Shown: in pieces, positions 32,331 through 41,820 of the stretch
How positions within the stretch are numbered: the stretch's first letter is position 1
Layout: each line of letters begins with the position of its first letter
Assembly: GCA_035299085.1 (NCBI GenBank)
Contig: DATGXG010000065.1
Location: forward strand, 1-42,073
Reading direction: 5' to 3'
DNA: 42,073 nt
Origin: Bacteroidales bacterium
GTDB taxonomy: Bacteria > Bacteroidota > Bacteroidia > Bacteroidales > UBA10428
Position numbers and translations under genes: made by a program
The notes under the pieces: model-generated
Told to the model about the DNA's origin: nothing
The model's database searches: none
The model's input: only the letters and a program-made list of their open reading frames with translations

Positions 32331-34586
32331 TTATATTACCTCCTTTAAACATCTGCCGGTATATGACTTTTCACAATTAACCAAATCTTCCGGCACGCCT
32401 GCAAATATTATTTCTCCCCCCTTTTTTCCTCCTTCGGGTCCCATATCGATTACCCAGTCGGCGTATTTAATAATGTCAAGATTATGCTCAATGATCACAA
32501 CTGTATTATTGTTATCTGCCAATGACTTAATGATTCTGTAAAAATTATCAATATCCGACAAATGCAGGCCGGTTGTCGGTTCGTCCATCACATAGATATT
32601 GCTTTCCTTATGCAGTTCCGAGGCTATCTTTAACCTCTGCGATTCACCACCCGATAAAGTACTTGTCGATTGTCCCAGTTTTAAATAGCCAAGCCCTACA
32701 TCGTCAAGAGTTTTCAACATCTTCAGTATCTTATTATCCTCAAAGAAATTCATGGCCTCCTGTACGGTCATATCCAACACATCCGCTATGCTTTTCTCAT
32801 TGTATTTCAATTCCAGTATTTCAGAATGATACCTTTTTCCTTCGCATTCATCGCAAATTGTCTTAACCGAATCGAGAAAAAACATTTCAAACGACAGAGT
32901 ACCCTGGCCGTTGCATTTGGGGCAGGCTCCCTTTGAGTTAAAGCTGAACAACGATGCATCGGAACGGGTATGTTTCGCAAACTCTTTCCGGATAAGGTCG
33001 AAAGCCCCGATATAGGTCATGGAGTTTGCCCTCGATGACCGGCCTATCGATGATTGATCAATAACAATTGCTTCAGGATGCTCTTTGGCAAAGCAATCGT
33101 AAATCAGACTACTCTTGCCGCTTCCTGCAACGCCTGTAATACAGGTTAATATTCCTTTGGGGATTTTTACGGTTACATTTTTAAGGTTATTGACACTGGC
33201 ATTATGAATCGTATAAAAGTCATGTGCCTTTTTTCTCGCATATCGGGGTTTTGGCGAATTGAAAAGGTATTTACTGGTGATGCTTGGTGAGTTTTTGAAA
33301 TTCTCAAACACACCATTGTAGATGACCTCACCACCCATCGCTCCTGCTTTCGGTCCGATATCAACAATCCATTCTGCCGCTTTGATGATATCGGGGTCGT
33401 GTTCAACTACAAAAACACTGTTCCCCATATCCCTGAGCTTGTGGAGTATGCCGAGCAATTTCCGGGTATCGCGGGGATGCAGTCCGATTGAAGGCTCGTC
33501 AAGCACATACAACAAATCAACGAGGTTACAGTCCAGTTGCCTGGCCATTTTGACCCTTTGCGACTCACCTCCCGAAAGCGTTGAAACGGGGCGGTCCAAT
33601 GATAAGTAACCCACACCTATTTCAATTAGCTGATGCAATATGTTTTTGGCTTTCCGGATTATGGGCACGGCAAGTTCATCATGGATATCTTCAATGAAAG
33701 CCAGCACTTCCGGAAGTTCCATCTGGCATAGCTGCCCGATAGAAGTATTTTTGATTTTGACAGATTCCGCTCTTTTGTTTAACCGGGTAGCATTGCATTC
33801 AGTACAATTCGAATATATAAAGTACCGTGAATAGGCATTCTTATCATCTTCTTCCGCTTCATCTTCAGCCCTGCCGGATACGGCATTCTCAAGCTTTCTT
33901 GCCAATCCCTCGAATTTACGGTTGTACGACAACTTTTGCTTTGCATCTTTTATCGGGAAAGGCTCAGAATACAACAGCCTGGTTAATTCTTCCTCTGTAA
34001 AGTCAGCCAGTTTTTTATGATTATCAAAAATGTCGGAAGCAATAAGTTCTTTCCATAAAAACCCACCGGGTTTATAATGGGGATGGGTTATTGCACCTTC
34101 AGCCAGCGATTTCGTTTTATCAATAAAAAGATTTAAGTCAATTTTAATTTGTTTTCCCAGTCCTTTGCAATGTGGACATATCCCTTCGGGGTGGTTAAAA
34201 GAAAAATAAAATGAGGGACCAATAAAAGGTTTCCCAACCCGGGAATACAGCAATCGCAGATAAGTGTTCACTTCTGTGGCGGTTCCCACGGTGCTGCGCA
34301 AATTACTTCCCATCCTTTTCTGGTCTATGACCATTGCTGTGGAAAGGTTAAATATATCGTCCACATCGGGGCGGGAAAGCTTAGGCATACGGGTGCGGGC
34401 GAAGGTGGAGAAGGTTTCGATCAATTGCCGTTGTGCCTCTGTATAAATGGTATCAAAAAGCAGAGACGATTTTCCTGAACCTGAAATACCAGTAAACACA
34501 ACCAATTTGTTCTTCGGAATCTCAACTGAGATATTTTTTAAATTGTTTGTATGTGCGTTCTGAATTACTATGGAACTCATTTCCAA
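32331..34586 (-). CDS. UvrA2-type ABC ATPase (excinuclease UvrA paralogue, drug-resistance class)
   Basis: The 751-residue cytoplasmic protein has two ABC modules. Walker A sites are GISGSGKSS (33-41) and GVAGSGKSS (485-493). LSGGESQR signatures are at 337-344 and 644-651, with Walker B VLDEPS (361-366) and VMDEPT (666-671). Zinc-binding pairs are CPHC (137-140), CTEC (261-264), CPKC (555-558) and CDEC (578-581). Canonical UvrA is about 940 residues. This one is about 190 shorter, and the segment that should hold the UvrB-binding domain is reduced, as in UvrA2/DrrC-like proteins linked to resistance to DNA-intercalating drugs. It therefore probably does not serve normal nucleotide-excision repair. 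It lies 35 bp downstream of a decayed gene patch and next to the AT-rich membrane module. Confidence 0.9.
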   Translation of the reverse strand: MEMSSIVIQNAHTNNLKNISVEIPKNKLVVFTGISGSGKSSLLFDTIYTEAQRQLIETFSTFARTRMPKLSRPDVDDIFNLSTAMVIDQKRMGSNLRSTVGTATEVNTYLRLLYSRVGKPFIGPSFYFSFNHPEGICPHCKGLGKQIKIDLNLFIDKTKSLAEGAITHPHYKPGGFLWKELIASDIFDNHKKLADFTEEELTRLLYSEPFPIKDAKQKLSYNRKFEGLARKLENAVSGRAEDEAEEDDKNAYSRYFIYSNCTECNATRLNKRAESVKIKNTSIGQLCQMELPEVLAFIEDIHDELAVPIIRKAKNILHQLIEIGVGYLSLDRPVSTLSGGESQRVKMARQLDCNLVDLLYVLDEPSIGLHPRDTRKLLGILHKLRDMGNSVFVVEHDPDIIKAAEWIVDIGPKAGAMGGEVIYNGVFENFKNSPSITSKYLFNSPKPRYARKKAHDFYTIHNASVNNLKNVTVKIPKGILTCITGVAGSGKSSLIYDCFAKEHPEAIVIDQSSIGRSSRANSMTYIGAFDLIRKEFAKHTRSDASLFSFNSKGACPKCNGQGTLSFEMFFLDSVKTICDECEGKRYHSEILELKYNEKSIADVLDMTVQEAMNFFEDNKILKMLKTLDDVGLGYLKLGQSTSTLSGGESQRLKIASELHKESNIYVMDEPTTGLHLSDIDNFYRIIKSLADNNNTVVIIEHNLDIIKYADWVIDMGPEGGKKGGEIIFAGVPEDLVNCEKSYTGRCLKEVI

Positions 34587-34620
34587 TTCAAGTTAGATGG
34601 ATGTGATAAAGTGATCATTA

Positions 34621-34896
34621 TTAGTTGCAGTTAGGATAAATATAATGCTCTCCATTCCTCGCATTTTCTCCATATAATGCCATTGAATTTTTATCTTTCA
34701 GAACCGTTACCTGAACTATGTTTTTATATTCAACATAGGTTCGTGGTGTACAGCCTGCAATATTTACAATTAATATGGGCTTTTCAGAGAGATCTTTAAT
34801 ATTTGATTGTTTTCCTGTAATTGTTTTGAATTCAGGGTTAGGAGCAATCATTCCAATTTGTGTTCCTGCCAGGTTTTCCAAATGTTTTTCTTTCAC
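34621..34896 (-). CDS. Short TonB-receptor-plug-like fragment, possibly a remnant
   Basis: The 91-codon frame opens at a GTG directly after an in-frame TGA and has no signal peptide. Its second half (ILIVNIAGCTPRTYVEYKNI, then VTVLKDKNSMALYGENARNG) follows the TonB-dependent receptor plug pattern P-L-x-V-x-x-G ... V-x-V-L-K-D-x-x-x-x-A-L-Y-G-x-x-x-x-N-G, which in Bacteroidota also ends some peptidase and regulatory proteins. The first half (PNPEFKTITGKQSNIKDL) resembles a redoxin start or a carboxypeptidase-like linker. Lacking a leader and any partner domain, it looks like the 3' end of a lost larger gene. Low confidence that it is expressed. Confidence 0.4.
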   Translation of the reverse strand: MKEKHLENLAGTQIGMIAPNPEFKTITGKQSNIKDLSEKPILIVNIAGCTPRTYVEYKNIVQVTVLKDKNSMALYGENARNGEHYIYPNCN

Positions 34897-34975
34897 CAGT
34901 ATAAATCACTTTATCCTTTTCCATCAGCCCTGCCAGCCGCAAATATTAAAACTCTCATCAGGGGCGATACATGGA

Positions 34976-35206
34976 TCATTGATGATCCTTACTTCCAAGG
35001 TCCATTGCAGGGTAGTTTTGTTTAATAAACTCTAGTCTTTCAAAACTCTTTTTATAAATTTCGTTAAGAATTGGAATAAGAAAGCCTTCCGCATATTTGT
35101 TTATATCAAAATTACCATTCTTATTTTCTATTCTTACTTGCGATGTAGACCATGCTAAATATCTGGTAATTTCCCATAAATAAATTTGACCATTCATAAA
35201 GCACAT
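34976..35206 (-). pseudogene. Truncated SMEK-like N-terminal domain
   Basis: The 76-residue frame (MCFMNG; ATGs at 35206 and 35197) contains EITRYLAWSTSQVRIENKNG, DINKYAEGFLIPILNEIY, then LEFIKQNYPAMDLGSKD. This follows the pattern I know for the SMEK domain, an N-terminal module of about 80 residues in predicted conflict/defence proteins whose next conserved segment is usually a-F-Q-V-T. Here the frame stops exactly before that segment (DHQ-stop), at a GGATCAT-TG-ATGATCC palindrome (34975-34990). The rest of the gene is not found in other frames downstream, so this is most likely a deletion remnant. Alternatively, it is a stand-alone short form. The family match is from memory of the pattern and should be verified. 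Confidence 0.5.
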
Positions 35207-35320
35207 GTTTTAAGAGTTAAAAAAAGTTGCACTCTTATGCAAATTTTGGTTTGTGCACTAGTAAACATGGGTCTGAAAAATCAGACATTTGAAGCGGTCA
35301 TTATTATCCTGAATACTTTA

Positions 35321-36865
35321 TTAGATATCTTTTAGTTCATTATACTCATCCTGATATCCTTTAATTATTTCTTTTATTTTTTTAATCTCAATTTCACAAC
35401 GACGTCTCTCAGATGGATTCTCTGCTAAATCTCTTTTTTCCTCCCAGTCTTTTAGTAAATCTTCATTCTCACTGATTTTTATCTCAAGTTGTCCCATTCT
35501 CGCTACAGCAGTAACATTATTATGTAGTATTTTATTTTTATTTTGGAGAATTCGCTCGTTACTTTGTTTATCATTATTTAGGTATGTTTCCGGAATATCA
35601 GAGGCTGTGACGTTCTCCTCACTCTTATTAATATTAGGCTGCAATGTTCTTTCATACTCATCAATCCTCTCGCCCAATTTTTGTGGGTTTTGTGCAATTT
35701 TTAACATATCAATTTGAGTCTTTATTAGTTGCCTAATAAACTGCGACTTAGCTGGATCATTATCACTTAGCTGCTTAATGTTTGAACAGATTGAGAACTG
35801 CAGAAAATCCAACTCTTTCAGTTTTTCTGTTGCTTCGACAAATTGAGGTTTTATTGAAACCTCTCCGATACCGAAATCGAATTGATTCATTCGCTCAGGG
35901 CCCAAGGTAGCCTTGAGTCCTTTTATATCGAGCATCCGTGTTTCATATGTAAAAAACTTTTTACATTCGGGCTTTCCAGAGAATATTGACATTTTTGGTG
36001 CTTTTTTTATGAATAGAATTAAAATAATTAGTGCTATAATGGCAAGCCAATAAAATACAGGATTTAAGAAAAATGATAGAAGCAGAACAAATTTATGTTC
36101 AAGGATGGTATTATCAACTTGTAACCGGACTTTGCAGGGATATGTCTTGGTGTTGGATCTTATTGCCTTAAAAGGTATTTCAAATATGTTGGCTTTGATA
36201 GTCTGATATATAAGCTTATGATAGGAGAACTCGAGATTTTTACCTTCAGAAATGAATGTTATGGACACGTTATTTGCGCTGTCTAACACAGCATTCTTTT
36301 CTATTGAAACTAATAGAGATCCATCCTTTACAATTTTAGGTGTGTATAAAAAATGTATGCTAAAATTACTCATACCTTTGATGTTTAACACCTTATCCTC
36401 AGACTGGTTGTTATAGTTTAAATAGTATAAAACCAATTGAATACTTGAGTAGAATATTATTATAAAGAAAGAAAAGATCATCACCTTTTTCAGAAATAAC
36501 CAATTGGAATGTGGTTTAGGTGGCCGAGGAACTATACGGATAGGTGATTTTTCAACAATTCTTTTTAAATCCAAAAGATCATTGAAGAATAGAATTCCTT
36601 CACTTTTACTTTCTAAATACTCCTTTAACGACAGATCAGGTCTTTTTATTTTTTGATTTATAATATTTAATAATACTTTATCCAACTCTTTAATGAATTT
36701 GAAATAAGGTAATCCAATACTGGGTATGATATTGTTTAAATTCCTTCTAGTACTAACTAACTGATTACTTATCTGAACAAAACGTTTGTAATCATTTATA
36801 ATAATTGAGGATTCCAGGCTTTGCAACTGACTTAATATCTTTAATCGAATGTCCATTTTAATCAT
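35321..36865 (-). CDS. Unknown two-pass membrane protein with cytoplasmic coiled-coil tail (module gene 2)
   Basis: No family recognised. Over 514 residues the layout is: a helical, basic N-terminal cytoplasmic region (1-122) ending in a proline-rich stretch (RIVPRPPKPH); a transmembrane helix (about 126-149); an extracytoplasmic beta-rich domain (about 155-262) of Ig-like or CARDB-like appearance; a second helix (about 265-287); then a cytoplasmic region of about 225 residues. The tail has a helical segment (FLQFSICSNIKQL, about 355-410) and a final charged coiled coil (about 456-513) containing LAENPSERRRCEIEIKKIKE. The last pattern resembles the short helical adaptor tails seen in bacterial conflict proteins. 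Its ATG overlaps the stop of the upstream gene (ATGATTAA), implying coupled translation; the ATG three codons further on is an alternative. Markedly AT-rich. Confidence 0.7.
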   Translation of the reverse strand: MIKMDIRLKILSQLQSLESSIIINDYKRFVQISNQLVSTRRNLNNIIPSIGLPYFKFIKELDKVLLNIINQKIKRPDLSLKEYLESKSEGILFFNDLLDLKRIVEKSPIRIVPRPPKPHSNWLFLKKVMIFSFFIIIFYSSIQLVLYYLNYNNQSEDKVLNIKGMSNFSIHFLYTPKIVKDGSLLVSIEKNAVLDSANNVSITFISEGKNLEFSYHKLIYQTIKANIFEIPFKAIRSNTKTYPCKVRLQVDNTILEHKFVLLLSFFLNPVFYWLAIIALIILILFIKKAPKMSIFSGKPECKKFFTYETRMLDIKGLKATLGPERMNQFDFGIGEVSIKPQFVEATEKLKELDFLQFSICSNIKQLSDNDPAKSQFIRQLIKTQIDMLKIAQNPQKLGERIDEYERTLQPNINKSEENVTASDIPETYLNNDKQSNERILQNKNKILHNNVTAVARMGQLEIKISENEDLLKDWEEKRDLAENPSERRRCEIEIKKIKEIIKGYQDEYNELKDI

Positions 36866-39800
36866 CTATAAAAAAATATGGATTTTCAATTTCATCTAAA
36901 TCTTGAATTTGTTCAAAAGAAAGCCTCTCCACAATAATCACAAATTTCGCCTGATAATACTCCGTTTTATTTTTTATTTTAACCATTCTATCATTTGCAT
37001 TTATTTTCTCATTATCGTCAAATGGCGTTCGTACACAATCCTCAACCTGGATTGTTGCATTAATCGGGAAAAACTCACATTTATAACCGTATGAACGAAC
37101 TTCACTTTTAAAAGCGTCAAATTCATCGAGCAATGAACTCACTGCGTTGCGATAACTAGCAGTTTCTTCGATTTTTTTACCCAATAGTATATTTCTGTCT
37201 TCATAAAGTTCCAAGTAACTTGCTGTTTTAATCTGAGGATAGTTATCACAGAAATAAATATACACAAAGTCATCCGTATGTTTGTTATTCCATTTCATTG
37301 CCACGATCTTTTCAACAGACGCTGGTAAATATGCATATTCGGAATAAACAATAGTAAAGTAGTTATAAAGTGAAATGGAGTAAGGTTTTGTATAACTGAT
37401 TTGCATATAATAATCAGAAGTTAACTGATCGTATATTCTTTGCAGAGACCAATAAAAAAGTTGCAATGATTTCGACCAGATTTTTTCAGAAAGCTGCAGG
37501 TATTTGTTGTTTTTTAATAAAATCTCCTTTTTGAGCTTTGTTTCCCAAATTATTATTAATTTAAAATCTTTGATTGGCGCCAATCCAATGTCTTCTAAAT
37601 TTACATCCTTGTCAAATATTGACGGATTGTTTATGTTCTTTTTGTAATCGAATATTTTCTTAGAATAATTGTTAAATCTTATTTGAATAACTTCAGTCTT
37701 ATCCGAATTCATGATCGATTCCATTGGAACTACGCCATGATTTTTAAACTCAATATCATTTGTATCATAAGTGTCCATAAGGTATTTATGTTCAAGAAGT
37801 CGAATTTCGATATTCTCTCTTATATCAGGTTCAATTCTATTACACAGTTTATTGATGTATTTCGCAAAGAATTCAAGATGTTTGAAAAGCAATTTGACAC
37901 GTTCAGCCTCATTGATATTTACATATAGTTTTGGGTGAACAAATCCATATAGTTTTTTAAACTTTCTGTAAATCAATATAAAGAAAACAAACATAACGCA
38001 AATACCAATAGCCCCAGCCCAATAGAATATCGAATTTGCCTTATCATGAAAATCACTCAAGGCAATTAATTGATTTTTGCTAATTAAAATAAACGCTTTT
38101 ACTAATCCATTTAACGAGATAATATCTGTATTAAAATTGATTGTGTTAACAAATGAAGTAAGATTAATGAATAATATAAAGAGAGTGTATAGAAAAATAT
38201 ACAAGTTATGTTCAAATGCTAGAAATGACCTATGTCTCTTTTGTTGGAAATTTAATATCCTATTTTCTTGTCTGGCAATAATGAAATAATAGGAACCTAA
38301 TAAAAGCAATTCAATAAAAATAACATGAATATTTATGTAATGCCTTGTAAGAAACCATTTTATCATCAGGAAGATAGTAATAAACAATATGAAAGAAAAG
38401 AAGTAAACAAAGGATCTGACATTGTCTTGCACGAACATACTGATCATGTCAAATGTATCGGCCTTTTTTGATATTTTTCTGCTATTAATCAAGATGATCA
38501 GAATAAACAAACAAAAAACTATCCTATTAATAGTACTTATTTTATTAATATCACTAAGTAATCCGGACCAGTTGTTAAAAAGATTAGGGAGGTTTCTAAA
38601 TATATTAATTGAAAATGTAATTACAATAACTACCAAACTACCTTTGAATTCAGTTGTTATGAAATTTTCATAATATGATTTATGTTCCTGGCCATAACTC
38701 AGAAACTTATAAATGCCATAGCCTAAAACAAATATTGTAAAAAAGTCAATGAAGGATATAAAGAATTTGGTATTGTACATCGCGTTATTCGGAACCAGAA
38801 GGATCAATAAATAGGAAATAATAACTAGTGCCGAAAATTTATCCAGTGAAACAAAATAATATCGCTCGAATTTATAGAACTTACTAAGACTCTTGATATT
38901 TAGGTCCTTTAATATAAAAGGTAATAGAGCTATTATTAGGCATAATAAATAAGTAGATTGGCAATATATTTTAAGAAACCTGAAATCAAAAGGAAATTGA
39001 TCTGCAAAGAAGTGATAGGAAACAGCAAGTATTGTTATGGTTAAAAATATACAATAAAGCAATGATGTTAACAAATCAAAAACAAAAATCCACGTAAGTT
39101 CTCCCTTCTGGTTAAAGCCGCAAACCTTACAATTATTATACTCATCTAAGGCTATCCCGCAAATTGCACAAGTATGGACAGGGACCAGTATTTCTTGGTG
39201 ACTTGGACAAACATAGAAATCTTTATGACCATGCTGACCGGAGATTTTATCTGCATGGTTTATGCCAATACCGCAAATAGGACAGGCAAGATCAGTTTCC
39301 TTCGAAGCATATAACTTTTGATATAATTGCTCTCTTTTTTTAAGATCTGGATATTTATAGAAATAAAATATTTTGAAATAGCTAAAAATCTCTGATATCC
39401 TGAAAGCAAGTATTAGGAATAGGATGATAAGTAGTATAAATATTGAAATCTTTTTGGCACCAGAAAGGTCAGGACTTTGATAGGTGGAATTGGCCTGTAT
39501 CAGATTGTCTATCTTTTTATTGTATTCTTCTTTTAAGTCCTTAAGGATCACATCATTTTTTAGAAGTGCCTGTAACTCCGAAAAATGTCCAATTTGCCAA
39601 AGTGTGTTTAAATAATGAATCTGATAAAACTCATAATTTAACCAGAATTGCGAATATTGGTGATTAAGTTCATACACCTCAGTATAATCACCAATATTAT
39701 AATAATACCAGCTCTTATTGATTTCTAAAGGTTCAACCAAAAAAAATAGGTCATTATTGGTACAATAGTCAATAAATCCATTCATGAAATCAATATAGGA

Positions 39801-40214
39801 ATTACTGGGTAGAAAACTTTTGAATTTATTCGTAAAGGAATTAAGAAAGATGTAATTATCAACTTTGCAATCTTCGGTAGTAACATTTAAAAATGGTATC
39901 AAAACAGCAGCCATATTCTTGAGTATCCTCTCGTCGACGTCCATGCTATCGATTGCTTCACACAGTATATTGATGTTGTATTTCTTACTTTCCAAAACGA
40001 TTAATATCTCATTTCCTTCAACACGTAATTTAAATAAAGCACTATCCTGTGAGACTTGTATATTGCTATTTTCAATGAACTTATAAAAATCTATTTTTGA
40101 CTTTTTTGGAAACCACGATGTTGGAATAATTTCTATAATTCCTGGTAGGAAAAAGCCTATAATAACTAATATTACAAATATATAAAGTACGTATGATTTG
40201 AGTTTCTCAAACAT
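36858..40214 (-). CDS. Unknown large polytopic membrane protein with zinc-ribbon-like cysteine clusters (module gene 1)
   Basis: No family recognised. The 1118-residue protein begins with a membrane helix (7-27) and an extracytoplasmic helical domain (about 35-250), followed by a helix (about 255-275). A cytoplasmic segment (about 280-372) carries two zinc-ribbon-like sets: CPICG (311-315) with VCPSH (Cys336, His339), and CAICG (349-353) with CKVCG (362-366). About ten further helices follow (roughly 375-400, 416-436, 460-475, 484-505, 525-540, 563-578, 600-620, 628-647, 670-690, 730-750). The cytoplasmic C-terminal domain (about 755-1118) is rich in Tyr/Lys/Glu and shows no nucleotide-binding or nuclease motif that I can identify. 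It is the first gene of an overlapping pair. The base composition is visibly more AT-rich than the flanking housekeeping genes, which suggests transfer. Confidence 0.75.
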   Translation of the reverse strand: MFEKLKSYVLYIFVILVIIGFFLPGIIEIIPTSWFPKKSKIDFYKFIENSNIQVSQDSALFKLRVEGNEILIVLESKKYNINILCEAIDSMDVDERILKNMAAVLIPFLNVTTEDCKVDNYIFLNSFTNKFKSFLPSNSYIDFMNGFIDYCTNNDLFFLVEPLEINKSWYYYNIGDYTEVYELNHQYSQFWLNYEFYQIHYLNTLWQIGHFSELQALLKNDVILKDLKEEYNKKIDNLIQANSTYQSPDLSGAKKISIFILLIILFLILAFRISEIFSYFKIFYFYKYPDLKKREQLYQKLYASKETDLACPICGIGINHADKISGQHGHKDFYVCPSHQEILVPVHTCAICGIALDEYNNCKVCGFNQKGELTWIFVFDLLTSLLYCIFLTITILAVSYHFFADQFPFDFRFLKIYCQSTYLLCLIIALLPFILKDLNIKSLSKFYKFERYYFVSLDKFSALVIISYLLILLVPNNAMYNTKFFISFIDFFTIFVLGYGIYKFLSYGQEHKSYYENFITTEFKGSLVVIVITFSINIFRNLPNLFNNWSGLLSDINKISTINRIVFCLFILIILINSRKISKKADTFDMISMFVQDNVRSFVYFFSFILFITIFLMIKWFLTRHYINIHVIFIELLLLGSYYFIIARQENRILNFQQKRHRSFLAFEHNLYIFLYTLFILFINLTSFVNTINFNTDIISLNGLVKAFILISKNQLIALSDFHDKANSIFYWAGAIGICVMFVFFILIYRKFKKLYGFVHPKLYVNINEAERVKLLFKHLEFFAKYINKLCNRIEPDIRENIEIRLLEHKYLMDTYDTNDIEFKNHGVVPMESIMNSDKTEVIQIRFNNYSKKIFDYKKNINNPSIFDKDVNLEDIGLAPIKDFKLIIIWETKLKKEILLKNNKYLQLSEKIWSKSLQLFYWSLQRIYDQLTSDYYMQISYTKPYSISLYNYFTIVYSEYAYLPASVEKIVAMKWNNKHTDDFVYIYFCDNYPQIKTASYLELYEDRNILLGKKIEETASYRNAVSSLLDEFDAFKSEVRSYGYKCEFFPINATIQVEDCVRTPFDDNEKINANDRMVKIKNKTEYYQAKFVIIVERLSFEQIQDLDEIENPYFFIDD

Positions 40215-40239
40215 ATTCTACTTTTTTAATAGATTTTCA

Positions 40240-41352
40240 TCATATAACGATATTTGTAATCTCCAATTTACTCTCCAATGACCCTTTCCCATACCCCACC
40301 CATTTATCTATTATTTTCCCTTTCGGATCTATGAGAAAAAATGTGGGAATGCCATTAATTCCGTATTTGATGTAAGTTTCGCTGAAGGTTCCTTTGCCAT
40401 CCCAGAGGCTGGTCCAGGTGACGGTGTCGCGGGTTAGGGAGTTTAACCATATTTCTTTTTTCGGATCAGCGGAAAAGCTGACAATTACTAACGAATCGCT
40501 GTATGTGTTGTGGATTTTTCGGAGTTCTCCGGCGGACTGAACACAGGGACCGCAATTGGCACTGGTAAAATCAAGTAAAATATACTTGCCTGTAAAAGAG
40601 GATAGTTTTACAAGTTTGCCATCCTTATCGAAAGCTTCAAAATCATGGTACGGATCTCCTATTTCCGATATCTTTTCAGTGAGAAATATCTCTATTTTTT
40701 TGGCATAACGGCTTGCTTTGATTTCAGGATTTAATTTATTGTATAAAGCCTGGATAGTATCTTTTGGTAAGTATTGCAAATAGTAGGTAAGATCGAGAAC
40801 TGCCGTGTATGTATTTGTATGGGATTTAATAAAAGTAATCCTTGCATCCCGGGTTAATGAATCCAGTTTGTCAATCCTGGCCCAGGCTTCTTTGCCTTGT
40901 TTTTCCTGCAACTCGGGTGATAAATTGAAAAATGCCTGCGCCAGGGAATCGCGCAGCCTTGCAATTGGATTAATTATTTTTTCAAGATCCTTTTGTTCTT
41001 CCTGTATTTTACTGCCACTGATTTTAATACTCCAAGGGAGATCCTTTATGTCGCCATTTATGTTGACCACATCATTTTCTAACCAGAAGAAACAGTAATG
41101 CAATTCTTTATTCACTACTGCGGTCATCCATATAAAATCGGGGGGATCCTCTAATTTACCCTGGAACACAACTTTGTCATGAACCATGATGGCACTGTCA
41201 AAGTTTTCTTCGGTTGTGGAACTGTTCAGGTAAAATTGGGTACTGTCCGGGAAGCCGGTTAGCTCGGCTGTGACTTTATATCCTTCAGGACGATTACAGG
41301 AAATAAATAACAGGGAAGAAACAGTCAGAATGAAAAGGGAAGGCCATTTCAT
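40240..41352 (-). CDS. DUF4369/TlpA-type thiol-disulfide lipoprotein
   Basis: The 370-residue envelope protein has a lipoprotein leader MKWPSLFILTVSSLLFISC (Cys19, lipobox FISC). Residues about 24-115 form a DUF4369 domain (YKVTAELTGFPDSTQFYLN; the F-Q-G-K-L and G-D-I-K turns). A helical linker follows (about 116-230), and then the redoxin domain (about 232-370) with GKYILLDFTSANCGPCVQSA. The active site is Cys267-Gly-Pro-Cys270, in which the usual tryptophan before the motif is replaced by Ala-Asn, and cis-Pro in IPTFFLIDPKGK. It probably reduces disulfides or supports cytochrome maturation in the periplasm. It is 25 bp upstream of the membrane module and could be transcribed with it, although its composition is that of the host. 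Confidence 0.9.
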   Translation of the reverse strand: MKWPSLFILTVSSLLFISCNRPEGYKVTAELTGFPDSTQFYLNSSTTEENFDSAIMVHDKVVFQGKLEDPPDFIWMTAVVNKELHYCFFWLENDVVNINGDIKDLPWSIKISGSKIQEEQKDLEKIINPIARLRDSLAQAFFNLSPELQEKQGKEAWARIDKLDSLTRDARITFIKSHTNTYTAVLDLTYYLQYLPKDTIQALYNKLNPEIKASRYAKKIEIFLTEKISEIGDPYHDFEAFDKDGKLVKLSSFTGKYILLDFTSANCGPCVQSAGELRKIHNTYSDSLVIVSFSADPKKEIWLNSLTRDTVTWTSLWDGKGTFSETYIKYGINGIPTFFLIDPKGKIIDKWVGYGKGSLESKLEITNIVI

Positions 41353-41542
41353 GAGAATATATAGGGTTTTGGTTTGCGGTGTTTAGTTCACCTCAGGGTG
41401 CGCACGGCGACCGTCAGTCACATCGGTTACCTCTATCTCTTATGCCCTATCACCCGCACAGAATTGACTGGCAGTTTGTTGCGTGGTTTTCCGAAATATA
41501 GAAAAGATTTGGGATATGGCCAAAAATTAAACTCGATTTTTT

Positions 41543-41680
41543 TAACCACTAAGGCACGAAGACACGAAGAATATTTTTGACGCCTGACGGCGTCTTTTAT
41601 TTAAAACACGAAGAACACGAAGGCTTCACAAAGAACACTAAGAAGAACGGCCACGAAGGCACGAAGGCATGAAAACACAA
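41543..41680. repeat. Degenerate 'CACGAAGAACACGAAG' array with hairpin
   Basis: Short imperfect units (AAGGCACGAAGACACGAAG, AACACGAAGAACACGAAGG) with a perfect hairpin GACGCC-TGAC-GGCGTC at 41579-41594 followed by TTTTATTT. No gene is present in 41353-42073; between 41353 and 41542 I see nothing beyond the possible leader of the TlpA/DUF4369 gene. Confidence 0.7.
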
Positions 41681-41681
41681 A

Positions 41682-41820
41682 GCGCTTGGGTTTTAACACG
41701 AAGAACACCAAGAGCACGAAGAACACGAAGAAAAAATAACCACGAATGCACGAATTGAAGACGAATAAAAAATTAAAACGAATGTCATGAATGACTGCCT
41801 GCGGCAGTCCAAAAGCTTCT
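41682..41820. repeat. 139-bp direct repeat, unit 1
   Basis: Starts GCGCTTGGGTTTTAACACGA and ends GGCAGTCCAAAAGCTTCT. It includes the ACGAATGCACGAATTGAAGA element and a 7-bp-stem hairpin GACTGCC-TGC-GGCAGTC (41793-41809). Nearly identical to 41935-42073, with a handful of substitutions. Confidence 0.85.

Noticed and set aside
41579..41602. GACGCC-TGAC-GGCGTC hairpin plus T-rich tail as an intrinsic terminator
   Set aside because: No plus-strand gene precedes it, and it belongs to the repeat field where other hairpins lack T-runs.
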